From the NCBI GenBank assembly GCA_019454875.1, contig JACFNL010000019.1:1-42712 (forward strand): a DNA stretch of 42,712 nt, given 5' to 3'. Shown in pieces: positions 5,586 through 13,490 of the stretch. The position numbers were made by a program, and so were the translations under genes. The notes below the pieces were generated by a model. It saw only the letters and a program-made list of their open reading frames with translations. It did no database searches and was not told the origin of the DNA. The stretch comes from Candidatus Cloacimonadota bacterium. Its GTDB lineage: Bacteria > Muiribacteriota > UBA6191. How positions within the stretch are numbered: the stretch's first letter is position 1; every line of letters starts with the position of its first letter.

Positions 5586-8057
5586 TCATCCCTTCCTGTG
5601 TTTTAAAATCCACTGGCTTAAAAGAAGTGGGGTTTCAATTTCTTTTTTATCAAGCCAGGTGCTGGGCAGTTCAACAATGTAGGTGTCGGAGATCAGACCT
5701 AAGAGGCGCACGATATCGATGCTGTTAAGCACATGCAAAAGATTGCTGACTGGCTCCACTGGTACGGAAAAATGCTGGCGAACCAGGGTGCAGATTTCTT
5801 CGGAGATGGTAAGTTCCTGGACTACTCGCTTTTGGGTAATCTGAGGAACCTTATCCTCCATAAAAAGAATGGAGAAATGTTTTTCCAAAGCCCATTCCAG
5901 GTGCTGCTTAACCGCTTTAAGATGGCTGTTGTCACGGATGAAGTCAGGCCTTATCTCCATGGTATTTTCAATCAGAACCTGATCCCATATATCTACAAGG
6001 GGAACAATAAGCCGGGCCTTGGCCTCTTCTCTTAAAACTTGGGCGTTTTGCCTTCGTTCCTGTTGGGTGGCGAGGTAATGGTAGTACTGTTCATCGCCTA
6101 GTTCGGTGCGGGCGACAAAGCGGGGATGGGGCTTTAAACCTTCGCCTGGAGGTGGGGGAAAAAACCAGGCAAACTCCAGATCGGAAAACTCCTGCTTTAA
6201 TAATCTGATGTAGTCATTCCAGAGAGATACAACCTTTTGGGCACAATCAGGTCTTGCGATGTTTTTGTGCATTTGCCAAAAGGGCATGACTGTTCGGATA
6301 TCCTGCTCCCCGATCAAAAATACACACAGAGAACCCCTGCTTAATTTTTTTAAGGCATCACGAACCTGAGTCAGGCGAGGCTCATTAAAAATATTAAGAC
6401 AACTGGCAATGGGGACTTGCTCAAGACATAGATTTTTGGCCGTACTGTGCTGATTGTATAGTTCATCTGAGCGATTAAACGAATAAACATGGGAACAGCC
6501 AAGAACCAGACACTGGCGATCTCTGGCATCCTGAAATTTTTGCAGGTTGGGTTTTCTGGCAATTTTTCCACTGCTGGTTTTTCTTAGCCACTGATGAGGA
6601 ACAACACGAACCAGTGTGGGAACCAGATCGAGTTTTCTAAGGATCTGTTCGCGGATTTTTAGTTCAAGGCTCTCACGAATTCCTGATTCTTTTGATTCTG
6701 CCAAAACCAGTAATTCTTCTGTGCCTGTGTCCTGATTTACCCTGCCAAGGCAGACATTACGACCAGGTACGGTCGAAAAAACCTCATCGACTACGGATTC
6801 CACGGCCTGAGGGAAAACATTGACCCCATTTACAATAATCAAATCCGAGGCCCTTCCAGCCACATAAAGTTCGCCGTTCCTTAAAAATCCGCAATCTCCT
6901 GTGTCGAACCAACCCTGGGGATCAAGGCTTGATGTTTGATTCCAATAGGCATTTAACATATAGGGAGAGCGGATTAAAATTTTGTTTTTATCCTCTGAGG
7001 CGATGCGGATTTCGGTTAAGGGAAGTGGTGGGCCACAACTGACAAAATCGGCCTCCAGTCCATCTTCCAGATTTTGCCTTACATACCAGTTATCCGAGTT
7101 CAAATCCATTACCTTGTGGGTCATGGCAAATATATTTTCTGCCATGGCATAGGTGACGGATAAGGCATCGGCCCTCAGCCCATTAGGTTTAAATGTCTGA
7201 TAAAACTCTTTGACTGTATGCACCATCACAGGTTCAGCACAGGAGGCCATACAACGAAACCCACTCATATCCAAAGCCAAATCAGCACATCTTTTACTGA
7301 TAAGAGAATAGGCAAAATTGGGCATCCATGTCACATTGCAGTGAAATTCCAAAGCATCCAGCAAAAGCGATTTTGGATCTGCCACCCAAAAAAATGGGTC
7401 CAGATAATGAACTGATTTTTTGCGAAACAGGGGGAATAACAAACAGGCAATCAGGCCCATGTCATGATAGAGGGGAAGCCAGCTTATAAATCTGGGTTCA
7501 AAATCCCAGTTCAGGGCTTTTTCAAAGTCTTGAAGGTGGGATTCCAACTTATAAAGATCATAAAGCATGGCCTTGGGGATACCGGTACTCCCACTGGAAA
7601 ACTGAGCAAATCTAGGGTTTGGGCCTTCATGAATGGGTAATTCTTCCAGGGGAGGAACTTTGTACGGTACCACTGATTTAACTGGTGCTGAGACAAAATA
7701 TTCCTGATCCTGGGCTTCACAAAAAATACAGTCCGGCTTAATCAGATTGGTTATGGCATGAAGTTTATAAGAAAAATCCTCAGGCCTGACTTTTTCGGAA
7801 GGATGGGCCACAAAAGCCGGGATTCTACCTTGAAAAAGACAGGCCAGAAATAAAACCGGCCCTAATACTCCCTGTCTTAAGGATAAAAGCACCAATGAGT
7901 CAGGACGGGAGTGCTCACAGATTAGATGGGAATAACGACGGGCTAAAGAGACAATCTCAGCTAAACCGTAGTTTCTAACTCCCTCGAAATGCCGATAGGA
8001 AAACCCTGCGGTTCCCTTCTGGGATTCGTCAAGCAAATCACGGATTAATGCCTGCAT
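5586..8057 (-). CDS. Fatty-acyl-AMP ligase fused to SGNH-like and ACP-like domains
   Basis: This is an 823-residue three-part protein. Residues 1-505 are an AMP-forming ligase: phosphate loop FSSGSTGIPK (153-162), DTGD (385-388), and K498 in TSSGKIARKPN. The PNFAYSLISKRC segment marks the fatty-acyl-AMP ligase branch, which activates a fatty acid to pass to a carrier protein. Residues 515-740 look SGNH/GDSL-like but altered: LGCSHVYSF (GDS becomes GCS), GEQD where GxND is usual, and DNSH. Residues 750-823 resemble an acyl carrier protein, with Ser779 in LNSIDIVRLL as the possible phosphopantetheine site. The frame opens at a TTG at 8093, but the ATG at 8057 follows GGGGTGG and does not overlap the glycosyltransferase gene upstream. 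The product is unknown. Confidence 0.8.
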   Translation of the reverse strand: MQALIRDLLDESQKGTAGFSYRHFEGVRNYGLAEIVSLARRYSHLICEHSRPDSLVLLSLRQGVLGPVLFLACLFQGRIPAFVAHPSEKVRPEDFSYKLHAITNLIKPDCIFCEAQDQEYFVSAPVKSVVPYKVPPLEELPIHEGPNPRFAQFSSGSTGIPKAMLYDLYKLESHLQDFEKALNWDFEPRFISWLPLYHDMGLIACLLFPLFRKKSVHYLDPFFWVADPKSLLLDALEFHCNVTWMPNFAYSLISKRCADLALDMSGFRCMASCAEPVMVHTVKEFYQTFKPNGLRADALSVTYAMAENIFAMTHKVMDLNSDNWYVRQNLEDGLEADFVSCGPPLPLTEIRIASEDKNKILIRSPYMLNAYWNQTSSLDPQGWFDTGDCGFLRNGELYVAGRASDLIIVNGVNVFPQAVESVVDEVFSTVPGRNVCLGRVNQDTGTEELLVLAESKESGIRESLELKIREQILRKLDLVPTLVRVVPHQWLRKTSSGKIARKPNLQKFQDARDRQCLVLGCSHVYSFNRSDELYNQHSTAKNLCLEQVPIASCLNIFNEPRLTQVRDALKKLSRGSLCVFLIGEQDIRTVMPFWQMHKNIARPDCAQKVVSLWNDYIRLLKQEFSDLEFAWFFPPPPGEGLKPHPRFVARTELGDEQYYHYLATQQERRQNAQVLREEAKARLIVPLVDIWDQVLIENTMEIRPDFIRDNSHLKAVKQHLEWALEKHFSILFMEDKVPQITQKRVVQELTISEEICTLVRQHFSVPVEPVSNLLHVLNSIDIVRLLGLISDTYIVELPSTWLDKKEIETPLLLSQWILKHRKG

Positions 8058-8073
8058 CCTGCCCACCCCATTA

Positions 8074-9195
8074 TCACTGATGCAAAAGTTCAAGAAGCTT
8101 TTGGTGAAACCCTAAAAACCTGTGCCTGGTTGTATGTTCCGATAAAGTTCTTTTCTGGCCAGCTTCCGCAATTTTTTTTCTTTCAAAAGGGTTGTCAAGA
8201 AGCCAGCGGATTTTTTCTTTGGCCTCATCAGCACTGGAATAGGTCACAACTTCTCTATCTTCTTCAAACAGTTCGGGCAGATTCACCTTTTTATCTGTCA
8301 CAAGGCAGGTACCCACACCTGTTACTTCATAAAGTCGCATATTATTGGCTAGTGGCCCATTGGCATCAAGATGGGAGTTCAAACCCAATTTAGCATTCAT
8401 GTAGGCTTCAAGCATTCTGAGCCCAGAAACTTCCGGTTTTACCAGATGCCCCACTCTTTGTATAAATTTATCCTTGTACGATGGACCTTCCAAAGGAATA
8501 GGCCTGGGTTTTAAAGTCCCTGTCCTGATTACAAAGTCACAGGGTAAATCAACCAGATCCCAAAAAATGGACATTCTTAGATGATGCCCACCTTCCATGG
8601 CATAAAATGAACCGCAGAACAAAACATCACAGGACTCAGGAAATGTCTCCGGCCTAAGAAGTGGAAGCAAAGTATCTTCAAACCCCTGCTTAACTTCAAA
8701 AGACTTTAGTCCCATTTCCTGAAGTATATTCACAAAATGCAGGCTGACACCAATCACATGAGAATAATAACGGATCTGGGATTTTGCCCTGTCTGTCATA
8801 GCTGAACCACAACGGCCCAAAGATATCTTAAGACCTGGAACAGATTTCAGAAGGTCTTCCACCCGATCCCCAAGAATATAACTGTCATCCACATACAAAA
8901 TATCTGGTTTAAAGTTTTGCACCTGCCGTTTTAAAATTTCGTATTCATCCGTATCAGGATGTAAAGAATTTTCACGGGCCCAGGCCTGTTTTAAAGGCTC
9001 TATCTGAAAATAGATTTCCTCGGCCTCGGTTCCAAGATTTTGCATATGTCCCACAAAATCCAGCATCAGAATAGAAGAATTGCGAATGGCCTTGACCTGC
9101 TCCGCATAGGGTTTTTCAGAAAGTGATTGGTCTTTGTTATACAAGGCCTCTACAGCACTTCTGTAAGGTACGCTGATCTTCAGAATGCGGTACAT
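8074..9195 (-). CDS. CgeB-like glycosyltransferase (GT4-type C-terminal domain)
   Basis: This 373-residue protein resembles CgeB/spore-maturation-type glycosyltransferases. The N-terminal half contains ILYVDDSYIL and SHVIGVSLHFVNILQEMG, fitting a Rossmann-like acceptor domain. The C-terminal half (LANNMRLYEVTGVGTCLVTD, then NLPELFEEDREVVTYSSADE and LDNPFERKKIAEAGQ) is the nucleotide-sugar-binding domain with the usual Glu-rich motif. Donor and acceptor are not visible. It ends 16 bases before the acyl-AMP ligase fusion gene on the same strand and starts six bases after prs, so the three are probably one transcript. A glycolipid or acylated-glycan product is a reasonable inference. Confidence 0.75.
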   Translation of the reverse strand: MYRILKISVPYRSAVEALYNKDQSLSEKPYAEQVKAIRNSSILMLDFVGHMQNLGTEAEEIYFQIEPLKQAWARENSLHPDTDEYEILKRQVQNFKPDILYVDDSYILGDRVEDLLKSVPGLKISLGRCGSAMTDRAKSQIRYYSHVIGVSLHFVNILQEMGLKSFEVKQGFEDTLLPLLRPETFPESCDVLFCGSFYAMEGGHHLRMSIFWDLVDLPCDFVIRTGTLKPRPIPLEGPSYKDKFIQRVGHLVKPEVSGLRMLEAYMNAKLGLNSHLDANGPLANNMRLYEVTGVGTCLVTDKKVNLPELFEEDREVVTYSSADEAKEKIRWLLDNPFERKKIAEAGQKRTLSEHTTRHRFLGFHQKLLELLHQ

Positions 9196-9201
9196 GTGAG
9201 C

Positions 9202-10158
9202 TTAAAATGTCTTAAATTTACGAAACAGGGCCGAGACGGAAGTACCTAGATGAATAGAAAGAATTGCCTTGGCAAACAAATCCGCAACCGACAAAACGCG
9301 AATCCTTTTGGAATCATAATCCTGACGAATCGGCACCGTGTTTGTGACTATCACTTCTTCTAACAGTGAGTTGCTCAGCCTGTCCACAGCATTGTCGGAA
9401 AAAATCGAATGGGTACAGCATGCCAAAATTCTCTCAGCCCCTGCTTCCTTCAGGGCATTTACGGAATTGACGATTGAGCCTCCCGTATCGATCTCATCAT
9501 CTACAAGGATGGCGGTTTTGCCCCGCACATCACCAATAATCCCAAAAACCTGGGTTTGATCCTTGTTCCCATCGCGTTTTTTGTCCATGATGGCGAGATC
9601 GGCATTTAGTGCCCAGGAAAAGCTTCTGGCTCGCTTGGCACCACCTGCATCAGGAGCAACAACCACCATGTCCTGATATTTTTTATTTAAGATATAACTA
9701 CAAAGTACGGGCAGTGCCAATAGCTGATCCATTGGTTTGGAGAAAAATCCCATAATCTGCTCGGAATGAAGATCCATAGTCAGAACTCTATCCACACCGG
9801 CAACGGTAAGTAAATCCGCTACTAGTCTTGAGGTAATTGAAATCCTGGGCTGATCTTTTTTATCGGAACGGGCATAAAAATAGTAGGGCATAATCACGGT
9901 CACTCTTCTGGCTGAAGCGCGTTTTAAAGCGTCGATAGTGATCAGGGTTTCCATCAGATCATCATTGGGATTATCCCCAACTGTGTGGATGGTAAAACAA
10001 TCCATATCCCTGACATTTTCATCGATTTTCACAAAGGTGTTGCGATTCTTGAAGTTCAGGGTTGAACTCTGACCAAGATCCACACTCAAATGATCACAGA
10101 TTTCCCTGGCTAAAGGTGATGCCCCCCTGCCTGCAAAAATTCTGAGTTTATCCAGCAT
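9202..10158 (-). CDS. prs: Ribose-phosphate pyrophosphokinase (PRPP synthetase)
   Basis: This enzyme makes 5-phosphoribosyl diphosphate from ribose 5-phosphate and ATP for nucleotide, histidine and tryptophan synthesis. The 318 residues have the expected layout: PYYFYARSDKKDQPRISITS (ATP/catalytic flap), DLHSEQIMGFF, VAPDAGGAKRAR, KKRDGNK and the PRPP loop VDDEIDTGGSIVN. The flap and loop are a little divergent (class I enzymes usually read RQDRK and VDDMIDTAGT), but the catalytic Lys/Arg and both loop aspartates are present. A G7 run nine bases upstream provides the ribosome site. The ATG lies inside the end of the coiled-coil gene upstream, so translation is coupled. Confidence 0.92.
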   Translation of the reverse strand: MLDKLRIFAGRGASPLAREICDHLSVDLGQSSTLNFKNRNTFVKIDENVRDMDCFTIHTVGDNPNDDLMETLITIDALKRASARRVTVIMPYYFYARSDKKDQPRISITSRLVADLLTVAGVDRVLTMDLHSEQIMGFFSKPMDQLLALPVLCSYILNKKYQDMVVVAPDAGGAKRARSFSWALNADLAIMDKKRDGNKDQTQVFGIIGDVRGKTAILVDDEIDTGGSIVNSVNALKEAGAERILACCTHSIFSDNAVDRLSNSLLEEVIVTNTVPIRQDYDSKRIRVLSVADLFAKAILSIHLGTSVSALFRKFKTF

Positions 10159-10525
10159 TCGAATCCCCCCCGTCCTTATCTTTCTGAACCTCTACCTCAT
10201 CCTTTGGTGGAGGAGACGGAAGTTCGTAAAAACAATTGATCTCACTCTGAATATCACGAATTCTTTTACTTATATCTTCCAGAACCTGCAAATGCTGGCT
10301 AAATTCCTCGGAACGAAGAACCCCACCTGCCCGAATTACCGAGTGCAGCTTTTTACCGATCAGACTATAAGTCTCTTCTCTCTCAGCTTCCATTGACTTA
10401 AGGGACTTACGAAGATCGTGCAACCGCAGTTCCACATTAATTTCGCGACGCAGATCACCGGCCTTTTTTTTGGCCAGATTCACCCGCTTTTGCAATCCTT
10501 CACGAATTGAATCCCAGAATTCCAT
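10148..10525 (-). CDS. Small coiled-coil protein upstream of prs
   Basis: I do not recognise this 125-residue protein. Most of it is charged helix (KKAGDLRREINVELRLHDLR, then KSMEAEREETYSLIGKKLHS and LEDISKRIRDIQSEIN), so a coiled coil is likely, followed by a disordered acidic tail (PPPKDEVEVQKDKDGGDSN). The frame opens at 10549 but CAGG lies before the second ATG at 10525, giving MEFWDSIREGLQKR as the N-terminus. There is no signal peptide or membrane segment. It overlaps prs by 11 bases and is divergent from pheS. The role is unknown. Confidence 0.7.
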   Translation of the reverse strand: MEFWDSIREGLQKRVNLAKKKAGDLRREINVELRLHDLRKSLKSMEAEREETYSLIGKKLHSVIRAGGVLRSEEFSQHLQVLEDISKRIRDIQSEINCFYELPSPPPKDEVEVQKDKDGGDSNAG

Positions 10526-10603
10526 AACTGATACCTGCGAGCATACCAAAGAATCGCAGTGAATGGAAAAATTTTGTTATGATGCAGACCTGAGGGAGGA
10601 TGA

Positions 10604-11626
10604 ATGCAAAACGATGTCGATTTTGAGACACTTAAAACTGAGGCAGAAAAAGAAATCGCTTCAGCCACAAATATGGACAGCCTCTTGCCAATCAAGGGAA
10701 AATGGATAGGTAAAGACGGGATTATTGCTGGTCTCATGGGCCAGATTCGTACTGTGGCAAACGATCAGAAAAAGCAGTATGGGGCCAGTGTCAATGCCTT
10801 AAAAACTCATATCACTGAAAAAATTCAGGAAAAAATTTCTCAAATAGAAGATTCCAGGTCAGCCGTCGAATGGGTGGATTTGTCCCTTCCGGGAATCCGG
10901 CCTAAAGCTGGTAGTCTTCACCCTATCACCAGAGTGATTCGTCAGGTCAGCTCAATATTTGAGAAAATGGGATTCAGCGTGGAAAGCGGCCCGGAAATTG
11001 AAACTGAATTTTACAATTTTGAAGCCTTGAATGTACCGGCCCATCACCCGGCCCGTGATACCCAGGACACTTTTTTTGTAACCCAGGATCGGGTTTTAAG
11101 AACCCAGACCTCAGGAATTCAGATTCGCACAATGCAGGCCGCTTCACTTCCTCTCAGAATGATTGCGCCCGGAAAGGTGTTTCGTGTGGATCACGATGCC
11201 ACGCATAGCCCTGTCTTTCATCAGATTGAAGGCCTGATGGTAGATAAGGATGTACACTTTGGACACCTCAAGTACATTTTGAGACTGATGATGCGGGAAT
11301 TGTTTGGACAGGAGAGAGAAGTCCGCTTTCGCCCCAGTTTTTTTCCTTTTACTGAGCCCTCGGCAGAGATGGATGTCTCCTGTTTTCAATGCGGGGGCAA
11401 GGGATGCAAACTTTGCAAACATACTGGCTGGATTGAGGTGCTAGGCTGTGGCATGGTGGACCCTAATGTCTTTTTGGCCGTAAATATCGATCCCGATGTC
11501 TATTCAGGCTGGGCCTTTGGTATTGGTGTAGAACGGATTGCCATGATGCAATATGGTATTTCTGATATTCGTGCCTTTTATGAAAATGATGTCCGCTTCC
11601 TTTCACAATTCAGTTTTGTAATCTGA
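10604..11626 (+). CDS. pheS: Phenylalanine-tRNA ligase alpha subunit
   Basis: This is the catalytic subunit of the PheRS heterotetramer, which charges tRNA-Phe. The 340 residues have the N-terminal coiled coil that contacts tRNA, then the class II core: GPEIETEFYNFEALNVPAHH, RDTQDTFF, LRTQTSGIQIRTM, FHQIEGLMVD, FTEPSAEMDV and the closing motif GIGVERIAMM. A cluster CFQCGGKGCKLCKHTGW has four cysteines, a metal-knuckle look seen in some PheS proteins. A GGGAGG site precedes the ATG. The beta-subunit gene pheT, usually adjacent, does not follow; a ROK-family gene starts eight bases downstream. The gene heads a long operon. Confidence 0.95.
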   Translation: MQNDVDFETLKTEAEKEIASATNMDSLLPIKGKWIGKDGIIAGLMGQIRTVANDQKKQYGASVNALKTHITEKIQEKISQIEDSRSAVEWVDLSLPGIRPKAGSLHPITRVIRQVSSIFEKMGFSVESGPEIETEFYNFEALNVPAHHPARDTQDTFFVTQDRVLRTQTSGIQIRTMQAASLPLRMIAPGKVFRVDHDATHSPVFHQIEGLMVDKDVHFGHLKYILRLMMRELFGQEREVRFRPSFFPFTEPSAEMDVSCFQCGGKGCKLCKHTGWIEVLGCGMVDPNVFLAVNIDPDVYSGWAFGIGVERIAMMQYGISDIRAFYENDVRFLSQFSFVI

Positions 11627-11634
11627 GGTATTTT

Positions 11635-12600
11635 ATGTACAGCTTAGGAATTGATCTTGGTGGAACAAAAACCGCACTGGGGCTGGTGTCCCAAAAGGGC
11701 GAACTGATTAAAGAAAGCCGCTTTCCTACCTCAAGAAACGGATTTTCCCAATACTGTAAAGAGCTGATAACCCACATTCACGATTTTTTGGGACAAGAGA
11801 CTGTTTATGCAATTGGAGTGGGTTGTGCTGGTCAGATTGAATTAGGAAGCGGAACCATTTTTCATTCCCCCAACCTTGGCTGGACAAATGCTCCTCTTGG
11901 AGCCGAACTTAGAAAAGCCTTTTTAGGCATCCCAGTCTGTGTAGACAATGATGTCAGAGCATCCACATTGGGAGAATATCTTTTTGGAAACCACAAAAAT
12001 CCCCAAAGTTTTGTAAATGTATTTTTGGGTACGGGAATCGGTTCTGGAATTATTCTCAATCAAAGATTTTTAAGGGGTGCTTCCAACTCAGCCGGAGAAA
12101 TTGGGCACACTACATTAAATATGTATGGGCCTAAGGCCCCATCCCATAACCATGGAGTGTATGAGTATTATGCCTCTGGTACTGCCCTGACAAGACTGGG
12201 GCAGGAATGGTATTTGAAGTCCAGAAACAACCACCCCCTCGTCGAAAAATTCAAAATCAGGTGTGCCGAAGAAATTACTGGTCCCATGATTGGTGAATTG
12301 GCTATGGATGGAAATCAGGAAGCCATGCGTATCATTCGGCAGATTGGTATTCACGCCGGGGCCGGAATTGTAAATGTAATCAATCTTTTGAATCCCGAAG
12401 TCATAACCTATGGTGGGGGGCTTACGGATCTTGGAGATATGCTGATCCGGCCCATGATACAAACAATTGAAGAAAGGGCAATCCCCACGGCCCTAAGGGC
12501 CGTTACCCTCAAAAAGGCTGTTTTAGGCAATCAGGCTCCTTTATTAGGCTCGGCCCACCTTTATCGTATCGACTCGAGCGGAAAAATACTCAATTCATGA
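11635..12600 (+). CDS. ROK-family sugar kinase-like protein lacking the zinc cysteines
   Basis: This 321-residue protein has the ROK fold: LGIDLGGTKTALGLV (ATP phosphate loop), CVDNDVRASTLGEY (with the catalytic-type Asp), NVFLGTGIGSGIILNQRFLR and SNSAGEIGHTTLN. ROK kinases phosphorylate hexoses such as glucose, mannose or N-acetylglucosamine. The usual CxCGxxGCxE zinc motif is replaced by YGPKAPSHNHGVYEYYASG, which has no cysteine; the EYYASG end keeps the helix that follows the motif. Substrate and even activity are therefore uncertain. It has no HTH domain, so it is not a ROK repressor. GAGG lies six bases before the ATG, and the stop overlaps the next start (ATGA). Confidence 0.85.
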   Translation: MYSLGIDLGGTKTALGLVSQKGELIKESRFPTSRNGFSQYCKELITHIHDFLGQETVYAIGVGCAGQIELGSGTIFHSPNLGWTNAPLGAELRKAFLGIPVCVDNDVRASTLGEYLFGNHKNPQSFVNVFLGTGIGSGIILNQRFLRGASNSAGEIGHTTLNMYGPKAPSHNHGVYEYYASGTALTRLGQEWYLKSRNNHPLVEKFKIRCAEEITGPMIGELAMDGNQEAMRIIRQIGIHAGAGIVNVINLLNPEVITYGGGLTDLGDMLIRPMIQTIEERAIPTALRAVTLKKAVLGNQAPLLGSAHLYRIDSSGKILNS

Positions 12601-13379
12601 AGGTGATTCTTAACATAGGAACTGCTTCTGTAACCTGGGCCCTGATACAGGAATCCCTTCAGGGTTCGCGGCAGATCACCTATAAGAGTCTTGATCTTGA
12701 GCTTGGCAATCAAAAGTTCTCCAAGGAAAATTTCTACGAAAAACTGAAAATTAAACTCATACAGATACGGGATCAACTGCCTGGAATCGTGACAGGCCTT
12801 CACTGCCTCCTGCCTTCCGCATTTTTTGACTGGAAGGTGGAACAGGGTCAGTTAAACCCCATACCCTTCACTCCCCTGCTTACAGACATCAATACAATTC
12901 TTGAGGATTGTGATCTGGAGGCTGGTTTTCTTGGTTCCTGCCTGAATGCTGAGGTTTCGGCCATTCAAAAATTTTTGCCTGAGTTTTCTGGTGTGCTGGT
13001 TTCCTCAAATCATGCAGAAACAATTTACACTACCATAGAAAAACACAAGGTTTTGAGTATAAACCGAACCGGTTCACTCACAGGCAATGAGGCTGAACCT
13101 TTGCAGGAACAGATGCTGCCCCTTGGTTCAGCAAGGCAATACATGCGCCTGTCTTCTCCACTTAAAAACCTGTTTGAAACCATAATTTCTGAATTGCCCC
13201 TAACAGGTGGAATTCTTCTTAGTGGGGGTATTTTTGATATCTCGCATTTTTCGGAAATGTTAGCATGGAGAGCAGAAAATCACTCTGCCCTTCTGATTAA
13301 ACAGCTCAATGAAACCGACCCATTATGCCCGGCTTTGTCTGTATACACCCCCATCTACTGCCACCTGTTAGTCTCATGA
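12597..13379 (+). CDS. Short ASKHA/FtsA-like protein of unknown function
   Basis: I cannot name this 260-residue protein. It starts MKVILNIGTASVTWALIQES, which looks like the first phosphate strand of the actin-like ATPase superfamily, as in FtsA or PilM. It ends with LTGGILLSGGIFDISHFSEM, which fits the adenosine-binding turn of that fold. The middle is poorly conserved and shorter than FtsA (about 400) or PilM (about 350), so nucleotide binding may be lost. No membrane segment is visible. The start overlaps the ROK stop and the stop overlaps the start of the 37-codon membrane gene, both as ATGA. It is tightly coupled in the operon. The fold assignment is inference. Confidence 0.65.
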   Translation: MKVILNIGTASVTWALIQESLQGSRQITYKSLDLELGNQKFSKENFYEKLKIKLIQIRDQLPGIVTGLHCLLPSAFFDWKVEQGQLNPIPFTPLLTDINTILEDCDLEAGFLGSCLNAEVSAIQKFLPEFSGVLVSSNHAETIYTTIEKHKVLSINRTGSLTGNEAEPLQEQMLPLGSARQYMRLSSPLKNLFETIISELPLTGGILLSGGIFDISHFSEMLAWRAENHSALLIKQLNETDPLCPALSVYTPIYCHLLVS

Positions 13380-13489
13380 ACCATCCAAATTTTAATCAGT
13401 CAAGAAATCGGGACAAAATTTTAAAAACAGCCTGTATTCTTGGATTTCTGGCTGCCCTATCCTTCTTTTTGGGATATCTTTGGTTTTAA
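13376..13489 (+). CDS. 37-residue single-pass membrane protein
   Basis: This small gene is easily missed. The frame begins at the ATG overlapping the stop of the ASKHA-like gene (ATGA at 13376-13379) and ends with TAA one base before the next gene's ATG. The protein has a polar, basic N-terminus (MNHPNFNQSRNRDKILKT) followed by a single hydrophobic stretch of about 19 residues (ACILGFLAALSFFLGYLWF) that runs to the C-terminus. This is the look of a tail-anchored or N-in micro-membrane protein. The exact fit between two genes, with no wasted base, argues that it is real. The function is unknown; it may anchor the soluble ASKHA-like neighbour. Confidence 0.65.
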   Translation: MNHPNFNQSRNRDKILKTACILGFLAALSFFLGYLWF

Positions 13490-13490
13490 T

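Noticed and set aside
8058..8093. Longer start (TTG at 8093) for the acyl-AMP ligase fusion
   Set aside because: It would overlap the glycosyltransferase end by 20 bases, while the ATG at 8057 has a better ribosome site.
10526..10603. A clear promoter for pheS
   Set aside because: TATGAT is present, but no good -35 lies at proper spacing, so I do not list it.
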